Source of the DNA: Lysobacterales bacterium
GTDB taxonomy: Bacteria; Pseudomonadota; Gammaproteobacteria; Xanthomonadales; SZUA-36
DNA length: 35,854 bases
Direction: 5' to 3'
NCBI GenBank assembly: GCA_011524975.1
Contig: WTJD01000180.1
Span: 1-35,854 of the forward strand
Shown here: piece by piece, positions 15,697-24,047 of the stretch
Layout: each line of letters starts with the position of its first letter
How positions within the stretch are numbered: the first letter of the stretch is position 1
Notes under the pieces: generated by a model
Databases searched by the model: none
Told to the model about the DNA's origin: nothing
The model's input: only the letters and a program-made list of their open reading frames with translations
Program-made: the position numbers and the translations under genes

Positions 15697-16758
15697 TCAG
15701 ATCAACCCCCGCTCGCGCAGGGATTCCACCACGGCCTGTTGCACCCCGGTGTAATGATCACGGGCCGGCACCCGGGTAACGCCTTCCTCCAGCAGAGTAT
15801 TGGGCGGATAAACGGAACGCCCGGAATAGGTGGAAGAAAACAGTTCCAGGCGCTGGCGCGCGAGTGGATTACTCATGGCCGGCAGCGCGCGGGCGCGGCG
15901 CAGCCCGGCGATATCGATCGTGGCCACGCCATTCATGGATTCACCGGCATTGGCCTCGGCCAGCAACCGGCCCTTGTAATCCACCACCTGTGAATGACCA
16001 TCCGTGGATTGGGCCGGGAATGGCAGGCCCGTGATGCCCGCGCTGTTGGCGGAAACGATGTAGGCCATGTTCTCCCAGGCCCGGGCCTGCTTGGCGATGT
16101 TCTTGGGCGTTGCCAGCGGGCTGCCGACCTCACTGGAGGAATGACAGAAAACCTCCGCGCCACGCAAGGCCAGGGCACGCGCGATCTCCGGATAGAGGAT
16201 TTCTTCCGAGGCGACGCAAGCCACCCGGCCCAATTCGGTGTCCGCCACCGGAAACAGGGCATCCTCGCCATAATGATCGAGAAACGCGTCCAGCACATCG
16301 TGCGGGGTGGGGGCGAACATGGAAATGAGCCGACGGTACCGGAGCACCACATCGCCGGCGGGATCAATCAGGAAACTGACCTGGAAATACAACTCGGGAA
16401 AGTGAGGGTCGATCTCATAGGCATTGCCCGACAGGAATAAAGCCTGCTCCTGGGCCACCCGGCCCAGGGCTTCATACTCCGGCCCACTGGGATGGATACA
16501 GGCCTTTTCCTGCCACTCGACAACGCTTTCACCGGCGGGAAAGCTGGTCATGAAATACTCGGGCAGCACGACCAGCCGAATTTCTTCACCGGCGAACGTC
16601 GAATAAAAACGCTTGCTGCCCCCGATCAGGTCCGTGCAATGGCACACGGCATCAAGCATCGCGGCGCGCGCCTCCTCGGTCGATCCCGCCGCATTGACGG
16701 CACGGCACGTGACCTGAAGCGGCAGTGCCGCATAGGTTGAGGGCGTCTTTTCTGTCAT
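15697..16758 (-). CDS. Nitrilase-superfamily protein with altered catalytic triad
   Basis: A 353-residue carbon-nitrogen-hydrolase-fold protein. Catalytic enzymes use Glu, Lys and Cys. Glu67 is present (VVLPEYFMTSF). The Lys position reads Arg143 (RYRRLISMF). The Cys position, seven residues before the Glu of the conserved P-E pair, reads Ser184 (VASEEILYPE at 182-191); a nearby Cys181 is three residues too early. It may be inactive, use a Ser nucleophile, or belong to a divergent subfamily. A later HSSSEVG segment stands where the family usually has a P-S motif. The ATG at 16758 has AGGA upstream; an open frame extends to 16815 over probable promoter DNA. It converges on the second GntR gene. 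An amide or nitrile substrate is possible if active. Confidence 0.8.
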   Translation of the reverse strand: MTEKTPSTYAALPLQVTCRAVNAAGSTEEARAAMLDAVCHCTDLIGGSKRFYSTFAGEEIRLVVLPEYFMTSFPAGESVVEWQEKACIHPSGPEYEALGRVAQEQALFLSGNAYEIDPHFPELYFQVSFLIDPAGDVVLRYRRLISMFAPTPHDVLDAFLDHYGEDALFPVADTELGRVACVASEEILYPEIARALALRGAEVFCHSSSEVGSPLATPKNIAKQARAWENMAYIVSANSAGITGLPFPAQSTDGHSQVVDYKGRLLAEANAGESMNGVATIDIAGLRRARALPAMSNPLARQRLELFSSTYSGRSVYPPNTLLEEGVTRVPARDHYTGVQQAVVESLRERGLI

Positions 16759-16813
16759 CGCGTTGTCCTGTTCCTGGTGCTGCCCGGGCGCGGCCGGATC
16801 GAGGCGACCGCCC

Positions 16814-16852
16814 ATCGAAAAGTCATCTTATCGAAAAGTTATATTAATATAA
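16814..16852. promoter_or_regulatory. Direct repeat and A/T palindrome in the nitrilase/VOC divergent promoter
   Basis: ATCGAAAAGT occurs at 16814-16823 and again at 16830-16839, a 16-bp period. The second copy runs into the perfect palindrome TTATATTAATATAA (16839-16852). A consensus TATAAT (16848-16853) reads rightward toward the VOC gene. The 161-bp gap serves both divergent genes. The palindrome resembles the TATCATTAT sites only loosely, so which regulator binds is uncertain. Confidence 0.5.
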
Positions 16853-16919
16853 TGTTAGGATTTTTGAGCAAAACCCCACTGCCCTTCAATTCACGCCTGC
16901 AGGAGAGACCCCCCCGACG

Positions 16920-17807
16920 ATGATTGGCCTCGGCCCCGTGCTCTACGCCACGATCGCGACCGACCGCCCGGATGATAGCATTCGCGCCTGGTGCCGGCAC
17001 CTGGACCTGCGCGAGTCCGGGCGCCACCGGGTCGACCCGGCCCTGGCCGCCGCTTGTGGCGAACGGGCCATCGAAGGCCGTTCAGCCACCTGGCTGGCCA
17101 ACCCCTTGGGCGAGTGCTGGCTGCAGGTTCTGGATGTGCCGGACGCCGCGGCCATCGAGCCGTTCCGCCGGTACGGGTGGATGGCGCTGGAGGTCAGTGT
17201 GCAGGATCCCGACCAGCTGGCACAGCGTTTGCGCGACTCCAGCTTTGACATCATCGGCGAACCGGCCAACCTGGAAGTCAGCGATGCCATTCGCGCCATG
17301 CAGGCCGTGGGACCGGCTGGCGAGGTCTTGTATCTCACCCAGATCAAGGCGGAAGTGCCACCGTTTGAGCTGCCCAGGGCACGCTGCACGGTGGACCGGC
17401 TGTTCATTCCCGTGATGCTGACCGATGACCGTGAGCTTAGCCTTGCCGGCTACCAGTCATTGGCAGATCAGGAGGGCCTTCGGTTCGACACGCGGATCAC
17501 GGTCATCAACCGCGCGCACGGCCTTGATATCGATCATCGCCACGCCGTCGCCACGCTGCAGCTTCGCGGCCAGTGCCTGATCGAAATCGACCAGCTGGCC
17601 GGTCAGGCAGCGCCGCCAGCCGGCACCCTGCCCTCCGGTATCGCCTGGGTGGCTTTCGCCGTTGAACAACTGCCCCCGGGGTCCGAGCCGTATACGATAG
17701 CGCAAGGACCTTACGCCGGCTGTCGCGCCGCTTTCGCGCGCGGACATGCCGGAGAGATTTATGAACTGATCGTCAGGCCCGATAACAGGCCCGATGAGAG
17801 GCCCTGA
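16920..17807 (+). CDS. VOC (glyoxalase/dioxygenase-fold) family protein, double-domain
   Basis: A 295-residue protein with two VOC-like halves (about 5-145 and 155-290). The first half shows the betaalphabetabetabeta pattern (YATIATDRPDDSIRAWCRHL, then WMALEVSVQDPDQLAQRL and AGEVLYLTQI). The second ends in HAGEIYELIV, whose Glu could be a metal ligand. The usual N-terminal metal-binding His of each VOC module is not evident, so ring-cleavage or glyoxalase activity is doubtful. GGAGAG lies upstream of the ATG at a rather long spacing. It is followed after 33 nt by the DUF1838 gene, and the pair faces away from the nitrilase-like gene. Role unknown; substrate binding or a cofactor-free lyase or isomerase step are possibilities. 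Confidence 0.72.
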   Translation: MIGLGPVLYATIATDRPDDSIRAWCRHLDLRESGRHRVDPALAAACGERAIEGRSATWLANPLGECWLQVLDVPDAAAIEPFRRYGWMALEVSVQDPDQLAQRLRDSSFDIIGEPANLEVSDAIRAMQAVGPAGEVLYLTQIKAEVPPFELPRARCTVDRLFIPVMLTDDRELSLAGYQSLADQEGLRFDTRITVINRAHGLDIDHRHAVATLQLRGQCLIEIDQLAGQAAPPAGTLPSGIAWVAFAVEQLPPGSEPYTIAQGPYAGCRAAFARGHAGEIYELIVRPDNRPDERP

Positions 17808-17840
17808 TTCCCCATCTGAAAACCCGCAGGAGATCACCAC

Positions 17841-18755
17841 ATGATGACAACGCAAAGCAAATTTCTCGGCAGTATCGCCCTGGCGGTTCTGTTGTTCGCG
17901 CCGATGCAAGCCCCGGCCGATACGATCGATACCGAGACGGCTGAGGGCTACGTACAGGTCAATCGCAAAATTCAGTGTTCACTGGAGGACGCCAAGCCCG
18001 TCGTGTACACCTGGAGCGGTCGAGCCTATGCGCGGGTGCCCGGAGAGCGTGACCGTCACCTGTTCAACCTGCTGGGGATGAATATCCGGCAGTGCGGGGC
18101 CATCGAAGACCCGGACAGGGGCGAAGGTTACCGCCTGGTGTCGCGCGAAATCATGCTGTACCTCGACCCCAAGACCAACGAGGTCATGAGGCAGTGGGAT
18201 AACCCGTGGTCCGGCGAAACGGTCGAAGTCATTCATGTCGCCAACGACCCCGTGAACGGCCGGCCCAGCTTCGGCCGCGACCAGGACGGCAACACCATGC
18301 CGTTGCGCATGGACGAGATCAACGGCACCTGGCTGATGAACATCGAAGTGCCGCTGTTTTACACCAACGCGCTGGGTGGCGACTACCAGAAATATGTCGG
18401 CGGGACCTACCACGCGACCGAAATTTTTGATTTCAACGGCGACATGGCGGAACTGCTGGATGCGTCCCTGCCTGAGGCTTACCCCATCGTGTCATGGGTT
18501 CGACTGTCCCAGTGGCTCCCCTGGATGGAAATGAACGGGCGCGCGGGCATGATGTACTTCAACGCCATGGGCAAGAAGCTGGAAAGTTTCGATCAGCTGG
18601 CGGATACGATGAAGGCAGAAATCGCCGCCCACTATCCCGAGTATGTCGCGCCGCCGCGATTGGACGACCAGCGCCGTAACGAGACGTCTTGGACGTACAT
18701 GAAAAAGATCATCGACGGGCGGAAAGAAAAACCGGAGACCACACAAGGCCACTGA
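17841..18755 (+). CDS. DUF1838 family exported protein
   Basis: A 304-residue protein with a Sec signal peptide at residues 1-27 (hydrophobic FLGSIALAVLLFAP, cleavage after an A-x-A-like site near APADT). The mature part matches the DUF1838 pattern: KIQCSLEDAKPVVYTWSGRAY, REIMLYLDPKTNEVMRQWDNPW, EVIHVANDPVNG and WLPWMEMNGRAGMMYFNAMG. Function of this family is unknown to me; it is found in catabolic clusters for complex organic compounds. Many conserved Trp, Tyr and His residues suggest a binding pocket for a hydrophobic ligand. GGAG lies close to the ATG, and the VOC gene is 33 nt upstream. It should act in the periplasm, unlike the cytoplasmic enzymes around it. Confidence 0.85.
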   Translation: MMTTQSKFLGSIALAVLLFAPMQAPADTIDTETAEGYVQVNRKIQCSLEDAKPVVYTWSGRAYARVPGERDRHLFNLLGMNIRQCGAIEDPDRGEGYRLVSREIMLYLDPKTNEVMRQWDNPWSGETVEVIHVANDPVNGRPSFGRDQDGNTMPLRMDEINGTWLMNIEVPLFYTNALGGDYQKYVGGTYHATEIFDFNGDMAELLDASLPEAYPIVSWVRLSQWLPWMEMNGRAGMMYFNAMGKKLESFDQLADTMKAEIAAHYPEYVAPPRLDDQRRNETSWTYMKKIIDGRKEKPETTQGH

Positions 18756-18785
18756 GTTAGCAGTCCGTATATCCTGCCAACCGAC

Positions 18786-18804
18786 GGCGGCGTCGTCAGC
18801 CGCC
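18786..18804. terminator. G/C hairpin between converging genes
   Basis: GGCGGC (18786-18791) and GCCGCC (18799-18804) flank a 7-nt loop in the 115-bp gap between the DUF1838 stop and the converging alpha/beta-hydrolase stop. There is no U-tract on either strand, so it may be a weak or factor-assisted terminator, or chance in G+C-rich DNA. Confidence 0.3.
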
Positions 18805-18870
18805 CCGTCTCATCCGGGAACCCAGGTGCGTTAACGAACCCGTATGAGGCGGCGATGGGGAGCGGGTGAT

Positions 18871-19710
18871 TCAGGCCAGTTCGCGGAAGACCCGCCCAAG
18901 GGCTTCGAACCGCTCTTGTGGCGAAGGGCCGCTGTTCACCAGCGTGATATGGTCAGGCCAGTCAAACCCGTCCAGACGATCCGCGTAGGCTTTAAGAAGC
19001 CCGCCGGCCCAGCGCATGACCCGCACAGGCACCGTGACCGCCGCCAGGTGCTCCGCGCGCTCGTTGGCGAAAGCCGCGCGATAGGCACGATCATAGTCGG
19101 GACCGGCATTCAGATAGGCCATGGCGGTCGCCTGCACCAGGGCCAGCGGCGGCTGGCCGCCCAAACCTCGATCTTCACCGGGATCTTCAAGGTGTTCATA
19201 CCAGGGAAAACCCCGAAACAGGCCGTTCGCCATCCGCCAGGCCACATCCAGGTGCGAACCGTCTGCCTTCGGCTCCAGCGACGGGAAGTAATTCACCATG
19301 ATGTCGTCGACTTCCTGTTCGGAAAAATGCACGGCATTTTCCAGCACCAGCGCATGTGTCCGATCCGGGAATGCCCGCGCAAACTCGATGGCGATTTGCG
19401 CCCCGGTCGCAGAACCATACACAAAGGCCTTCTGCAGGCCCAATGCGTCCAGCAATGCGACCACCCAGTGCGTGTACTCCACCAGCGACTGAGCCGGGTT
19501 CGGCAAAGGATCGGTGCCGCCGTAACCGGGCGTATCCGGCGCAAAGACGGCGAAGTGCTCGCGAGCGAGATCGATCACCGGCACGAGAAAGGCGGAAGAC
19601 ATCGGCGAGGGGTGCAGCATCAGCAGAGGCTGTCCCGAACCGGCCCGGCGCAAGTGCGTCTGTATCACGCCACCCTCAACGGGCGTGTCGATGTAGCCTT
19701 TTCGAATCAC
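18871..19710 (-). CDS. Alpha/beta-hydrolase-fold protein lacking the Ser nucleophile
   Basis: A 279-residue alpha/beta-hydrolase-fold protein. The elbow reads G-S-A-T-G at 99-103, so Ala101 occupies the nucleophile position. The C-terminal segment where His is expected reads VNSGPSPQERF, without His. HPSPMS and PDTPGYGGTDP are normal fold landmarks. Without nucleophile and His it cannot be a classical hydrolase; it might be a lyase, binding protein or cofactor-free enzyme. The likely GTG start at 19710 overlaps the upstream TGA (GTGA). It is the last of four coupled genes after the flavin monooxygenase, aldehyde dehydrogenase and FAD oxidase. It shares the G-x-x-T-G elbow with the gene at 32222-33019. 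Confidence 0.8.
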   Translation of the reverse strand: MIRKGYIDTPVEGGVIQTHLRRAGSGQPLLMLHPSPMSSAFLVPVIDLAREHFAVFAPDTPGYGGTDPLPNPAQSLVEYTHWVVALLDALGLQKAFVYGSATGAQIAIEFARAFPDRTHALVLENAVHFSEQEVDDIMVNYFPSLEPKADGSHLDVAWRMANGLFRGFPWYEHLEDPGEDRGLGGQPPLALVQATAMAYLNAGPDYDRAYRAAFANERAEHLAAVTVPVRVMRWAGGLLKAYADRLDGFDWPDHITLVNSGPSPQERFEALGRVFRELA

Positions 19711-21269
19711 AGCCCGAGACAGCCCGGGTTCATTCGGTTTTCCGGATCCACGTAGGACTTGATGGCCCTGACCATGCCGAGGGGCTCTGGCCGCAAGCCC
19801 TGGCGGTAGTGATAGGCCTTTCCGACCTGCAGGTGTACGGCGCCCATGGCGCTGAACAGTTCGGCCAGTTCGTCCTTGATCCGGGTGACCAGAGCCCGGG
19901 CCTCGGGCTGCGCCGGAAAGTCCTTGAGCCGTTTCAGGTGATCCGGCTCCACGCTGCGCCGGTGCATTTCCTCGATGGCATCGGGCCAGAAAAATACGGG
20001 TTCGACCACGAAACAAGACGTGCCCACGGTGGCCAGCAGGTAGGCGGTGTGAATATCGAATTTTTCCAGGCCGTCGCGATGACGATTGAACACCGCTTCG
20101 ACGCGATCGATGGCCGAAACAGCCTGTGAATGCGGAACCAGACCGTGTACCGGCACCCATCGTTCGCCTTCCGGGCCAAGCATGTTGTTGACCGGTCCAA
20201 AGGGGTTGGCCCTGACCACGCGGGGAATACTGTCGGGCAATTCACGCCCGCCATGCGCGACGACAATTTTTGCCGCCTCATCGCGGGCCGCCTTGGCCGC
20301 ATCAGCGGTTCTTTCTTCGCACATGACGTGGAACGACCACTGCACATCATCCATGAAACGGCGCCCGGCCATCGCCGTTTTGGCGCCGTCGCGGATGGCC
20401 TGACCCACACCGCCCGCGGATTTGAGCACGCCGACAAACTGGCTGGCATCCTTGGCCAGGCTTTCACGCTTCATCCGCTGCCTTTGCAGGTAGGGGTCGA
20501 AACCGAAACACTCGGTCACCAGATCGCGACGCGCAATCTCGCTCATGGCCGCGCACATGTCCGCGTATCCCTCAAAAGCGAAAGACCCAAAACCATGCTC
20601 CGCCGCCTGCGGCAGCAATTTGAGGGTGATCGTGGCCTTAACGCCCAGGGCGCCGCCGTCACCGGTGAACAGACCGGTCAGGTCGGGCCCGAAATGTCGG
20701 AAGAAAGGCCGCGCGTGCTTTTGCGCGGCGGAGCCTGTATTGAGCAGGGAGCCGTCCGCCAGCACCACTTCCATGGAAAGCACGGCATCCGCGGCGCTGC
20801 CATGCCGCCCCGAGCCCCAGAAAATGCTGTTCTGCGACAGGCTGCCGCCAACCGTGGCGTAACGTCCGGACAGGGTGCCCCAGTACGGTGTTTTCAAACC
20901 CTGCTCCTGCAGGGCCTCGTGCAGAGCCTGCCAGGTGATCCCTGCCTCCACCCGCACATACATGTCGTCGCGGTTGATTTCCAGCACGCGATTCATTCGT
21001 CTCATGTCCAGCAGCACGGACTGCGCCTCGGAAGGAACATATCCGCTGGTGTATGACATACCGCCACCGCGCGGCACCACGGCACGCCCTGCCCGGACGG
21101 CCTCTGCCACCACGGCAGCCAGTTGTTCGGTATCACCCGGCGCCACCACCACGCCGGCGGGCGTGTCCCGTGTAAACACATCCTGGGCAAAATAGTCACA
21201 CTCGGCCGCATCCGTCGAGACGTTGCGTTCTCCGGCGATGACACACAATTTACTGGCAAGCCGTTCCAT
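19707..21269 (-). CDS. FAD-linked oxidase (VAO/GlcD type)
   Basis: A 520-residue flavoprotein of the VAO/PCMH family. The FAD-binding domain shows VVVAPGDTEQLAAVV, the P-loop PRGGGMSYTSGYVP and ATVGGSLSQNS; the cap domain ends in RIKDELAELF and a C-terminal DPENRMNPGCLGL typical of D-lactate/glycolate dehydrogenases and p-cresol methylhydroxylase relatives. These oxidise a 2-hydroxy acid or a hydroxylated aromatic side chain. Whether FAD is covalent is not clear. The ATG at 21269 overlaps the aldehyde dehydrogenase stop (TGATG); a TTG lies one codon earlier. Order in the operon suggests monooxygenation, aldehyde oxidation and hydroxy-acid oxidation of the same substrate, in uncertain sequence. 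Confidence 0.88.
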   Translation of the reverse strand: MERLASKLCVIAGERNVSTDAAECDYFAQDVFTRDTPAGVVVAPGDTEQLAAVVAEAVRAGRAVVPRGGGMSYTSGYVPSEAQSVLLDMRRMNRVLEINRDDMYVRVEAGITWQALHEALQEQGLKTPYWGTLSGRYATVGGSLSQNSIFWGSGRHGSAADAVLSMEVVLADGSLLNTGSAAQKHARPFFRHFGPDLTGLFTGDGGALGVKATITLKLLPQAAEHGFGSFAFEGYADMCAAMSEIARRDLVTECFGFDPYLQRQRMKRESLAKDASQFVGVLKSAGGVGQAIRDGAKTAMAGRRFMDDVQWSFHVMCEERTADAAKAARDEAAKIVVAHGGRELPDSIPRVVRANPFGPVNNMLGPEGERWVPVHGLVPHSQAVSAIDRVEAVFNRHRDGLEKFDIHTAYLLATVGTSCFVVEPVFFWPDAIEEMHRRSVEPDHLKRLKDFPAQPEARALVTRIKDELAELFSAMGAVHLQVGKAYHYRQGLRPEPLGMVRAIKSYVDPENRMNPGCLGL

Positions 21270-22798
21270 CAATCCATTCCCATCTTGACGATATCAAAGT
21301 CACCCCGAGGCACGATGGTCGCCTTCTCCTCGGTGTAGAAATCCGCACACTGCCGCGGCCCGTCACGCCCGATGCCCGACTGTTTGAAGCCGCCAAAGGG
21401 CGCCCGAAGATCCCGCAGCAGCGGTGTATTGACCCAGATCGTACCCGCGCGGATCTCACTTTGCAGCTGCATGGCCAGCGCCAGGCTGGAGGTCCAGCCA
21501 TAGGCGACCAGCCCGAAATCGGAGTCGTTGGCGATGGCGATAGCCTCCTCCGGCTCATCAAACACCTGGACCGTGGCGAAAGGCCCGAATACCTCTTCCT
21601 GGCAGATTCTGAGCGCGTTGCTGTCCACCCGGGCGAGGGTGGGCGACACGTAATAGCCGCGGTCAAAACCGGGCGCTGGCCCGCCGCCGGCGAGTATCTC
21701 GGCGCCTTCCTCGCGTGCCAGCTGCATATAACCGAGCACCCGGTCCCGGTGCGCCGCGTAGGCCAGTGGGCCCACCTCCGTGGCAGGGTCGAGCGGGTCA
21801 CCCACCCGAAGATGGCGCACGCGCGCGACAAAGCGCTCGGTAAATTCATCGGCGATGGCGCGCTGGACCAGGACGCGGGAACCGGCGATGCATATCTGGC
21901 CATTGTTGCTGAACATATTGACCAGCGAACCGTCCACGGCACGCTCCAGGTCGGCATCGGCGAACACGATATTGGCCGACTTGCCCCCCAGCTCAAAATG
22001 CACCGGGGTGAGCTGCGCGGCGGCATCCGCCATGATCTGACGGGCCGTCTCAGTCCCGCCGGTGAATGCAATTCGGTCGATGTCGGAATGGCTGACCAGT
22101 GCGCGACCGGTCACGCCGCCCAGCCCGTTCACCAGGTTCACCACGCCGGCCGGCACGCCGGCCTGTTCCAGCAGCTGCACCAGCCGCAACACCGACAGCG
22201 GCGTGTACTCGGACGGCTTGCACACACAGCTGTTGCCGAAGGCAATGCAGGAAGCGATTTGCATGCTCGCCAGCGCCAGTGGCGCGTTCCAGGGCGCCAC
22301 CAGGGCCGCCACGCCGGCAGGCTCGCGCGTGACGGTTGTCAGGAAGTTCTGCTCCTGTTCAAAGGTTTCGCCGGCCATCTGACCGATAACTTCAGCAAAA
22401 AACTCGAAATTGAACGCGGCGCGCGGGATCTGTCTCCGCTGCAGGTGCGCCACGGGTAAACCGGCGCACAGGCTCTCCAACAGGGCCAGTTCCTGGCGGT
22501 GTTCATGAACCAGCCGCGCCGCCTCGCGCAGTATGCCCTGGCGCTCACGCACGGCCTTGCGTGCCCAGTCGCCTCGCTCGAACACCGCCCGTGCCGCCGC
22601 GACGGCCGCATCGACCCCCTCCTGCCCGGACTCCGCCAGTGCAGTGACAGGCTCCTCGGTGGCCGGATTGATGGCCGGCAAGGCCACTGGCCGCCCATCC
22701 ACCACCTCGGCGCGGCCGCCGACATGGCCCCCGGTCGTGAGTGGAATGTCGAGGTCCACGCCGTGCACCTCGACCGTGCGTCTGTTGTCACTGGTCAT
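21269..22798 (-). CDS. NAD(P)-dependent aldehyde dehydrogenase, HpaE-like
   Basis: A 509-residue aldehyde dehydrogenase. Active-site residues are Asn171 (APWNAPL), Lys194 (CKPSEYTPL), Glu269 (FELGGKS) and nucleophile Cys303 (NNGQICIAGSR). The C-terminal LLRDLRAPFGGFKQSGIGRDG resembles the HpaE/XylG-like branch that oxidises 2-hydroxymuconic semialdehyde derivatives, but the general class is wide and the substrate is open. About 25 extra residues precede the usual domain start. Its ATG overlaps the upstream monooxygenase stop (ATGA), so the two are translationally coupled. An oxygenase, semialdehyde dehydrogenase and FAD oxidase in one operon suggest oxidative breakdown of a ring or side chain. 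Confidence 0.9.
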   Translation of the reverse strand: MTSDNRRTVEVHGVDLDIPLTTGGHVGGRAEVVDGRPVALPAINPATEEPVTALAESGQEGVDAAVAAARAVFERGDWARKAVRERQGILREAARLVHEHRQELALLESLCAGLPVAHLQRRQIPRAAFNFEFFAEVIGQMAGETFEQEQNFLTTVTREPAGVAALVAPWNAPLALASMQIASCIAFGNSCVCKPSEYTPLSVLRLVQLLEQAGVPAGVVNLVNGLGGVTGRALVSHSDIDRIAFTGGTETARQIMADAAAQLTPVHFELGGKSANIVFADADLERAVDGSLVNMFSNNGQICIAGSRVLVQRAIADEFTERFVARVRHLRVGDPLDPATEVGPLAYAAHRDRVLGYMQLAREEGAEILAGGGPAPGFDRGYYVSPTLARVDSNALRICQEEVFGPFATVQVFDEPEEAIAIANDSDFGLVAYGWTSSLALAMQLQSEIRAGTIWVNTPLLRDLRAPFGGFKQSGIGRDGPRQCADFYTEEKATIVPRGDFDIVKMGMD

Positions 22799-24003
22799 TG
22801 GATTTCCGCCTCCCTTTGACGGGATCGTATCATCGAGGAATTGAGCAGGAATTCACGCATGCGTTCACGATCGCCCGTGATGGCCCTGAACTCGCGCCAG
22901 ATCAGCTTGCGCTTTTCGGGGTCCGTCTCACGGTGCTTGCGATAGTTGCGCGCGGACAGACGCTGCACCTCCTCCAGCGCGATCGTGCGTCGGCGGCGGT
23001 CGTAACGATCGAGCAAGTCATCGCTGTGACCCTCGAGCACCGGCAGGAGATGCTCGATCAGGCAGGCCGCATCGTGCAATCCGCTGTTCATCCCCATGCC
23101 ACCCGCCGGGCTGTTGAGATGCGCGGAGTCGCCGGCAAAAAGGATCCGGCCCACCCGGAAGGATTCCAGGCAGCGCTGATGCAGGGTGTAGTGGTTCCTC
23201 TGCAGCAGTTCAAACGGGCCCAGGCCGGGGAATACCGAGGCCAGGTTGGCCTGCGCCACCGGCTCCGACAGGGCCTCTTCCACCGTCTGGTCCGGGTTTG
23301 GCGAGTAGGAGAAGCGCCACAGGTCCCGAATCTGCATCAGGCTGTAATGGGCCTCGTCGGTCCACACATAGCTCACGCCCAACAAACCGGGAATGTGTTC
23401 TTCGAGGGGGAAACGCAACACCAGCGTGATCGATGTCTTGGGGAAAACGCTGCCCTCGAAGCTCAGGCCCAGGTGCTTTCTGATCGTGCTGCGCCCGCCA
23501 TCGGCCGCAATCAGCCATGGGGTTTCCAGCGTCACAGCCTCATCACCGCGCGTGGCGCGGACTTTGACGATGTCACCGCCCTGCTCCACGCTGACCACCT
23601 TCCAGCCCATGCGCAGATCGCACAAGGGTTCATCCGCTATCCGTTCGACCACCATCCGGGTCAGGTGAAACTGCTCGCACTGCAAGCGATAAGGGTGGCG
23701 CGTGAGGTCCGACAGCACACCCAGGTCAAAGACCGCGCGCTGGTCGGTGCCGTGGATCATGTACTGCCATCGTCTCGCCGATGTACCGCGGGAGACCAGC
23801 TCATCAGAGAGGTCACAGCGGTCGAGCAGATCCAGCGTGGCGGGGTGGAAAGTAGAAGCACGCATGTCTTCGGCCACCTCCGTGTTCTGCTCCAGCACAA
23901 CGACGCGGTGCCCGGCGCGCGTGAGCAGCATGGCGCAGAACAGTCCCACCGGGCCGGCGCCGGCAATGATGATGGGCGGTTGCGTGTTGGTTGAAACTGA
24001 CAT
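22795..24003 (-). CDS. FAD-dependent (group A, PHBH-like) monooxygenase
   Basis: A 402-residue flavin monooxygenase. It has the FAD dinucleotide motif GAGPVG at 15-20, RASTFHPATLDLL near residue 50, the DG motif in LIAADGGRSTIRKHLGL and the GD motif in ILFAGDSAHLNSPAGGMGMNSG. Such NAD(P)H enzymes hydroxylate activated aromatic or heteroaromatic rings; relatives hydroxylate 4-hydroxybenzoate and 6-hydroxynicotinate. The frame is open to 24078, but the ATG at 24003 starts just before the FAD-binding strand, so I use it. It is first in a four-gene operon and diverges from the isomerase-like gene with a 44-bp gap holding a TATCATT half-site (24036-24042). Substrate not determined. Confidence 0.9.
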   Translation of the reverse strand: MSVSTNTQPPIIIAGAGPVGLFCAMLLTRAGHRVVVLEQNTEVAEDMRASTFHPATLDLLDRCDLSDELVSRGTSARRWQYMIHGTDQRAVFDLGVLSDLTRHPYRLQCEQFHLTRMVVERIADEPLCDLRMGWKVVSVEQGGDIVKVRATRGDEAVTLETPWLIAADGGRSTIRKHLGLSFEGSVFPKTSITLVLRFPLEEHIPGLLGVSYVWTDEAHYSLMQIRDLWRFSYSPNPDQTVEEALSEPVAQANLASVFPGLGPFELLQRNHYTLHQRCLESFRVGRILFAGDSAHLNSPAGGMGMNSGLHDAACLIEHLLPVLEGHSDDLLDRYDRRRRTIALEEVQRLSARNYRKHRETDPEKRKLIWREFRAITGDRERMREFLLNSSMIRSRQREAEIQ

Positions 24004-24047
24004 GTCACCCGGCGAACAACATAAGCGCATTAGTCTATCATTGGGCG

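Noticed and set aside
22741-23994. 417-codon open frame on the + strand opposite the flavin monooxygenase
   Set aside because: Antisense shadow; the opposite frame holds all PHBH-type motifs.
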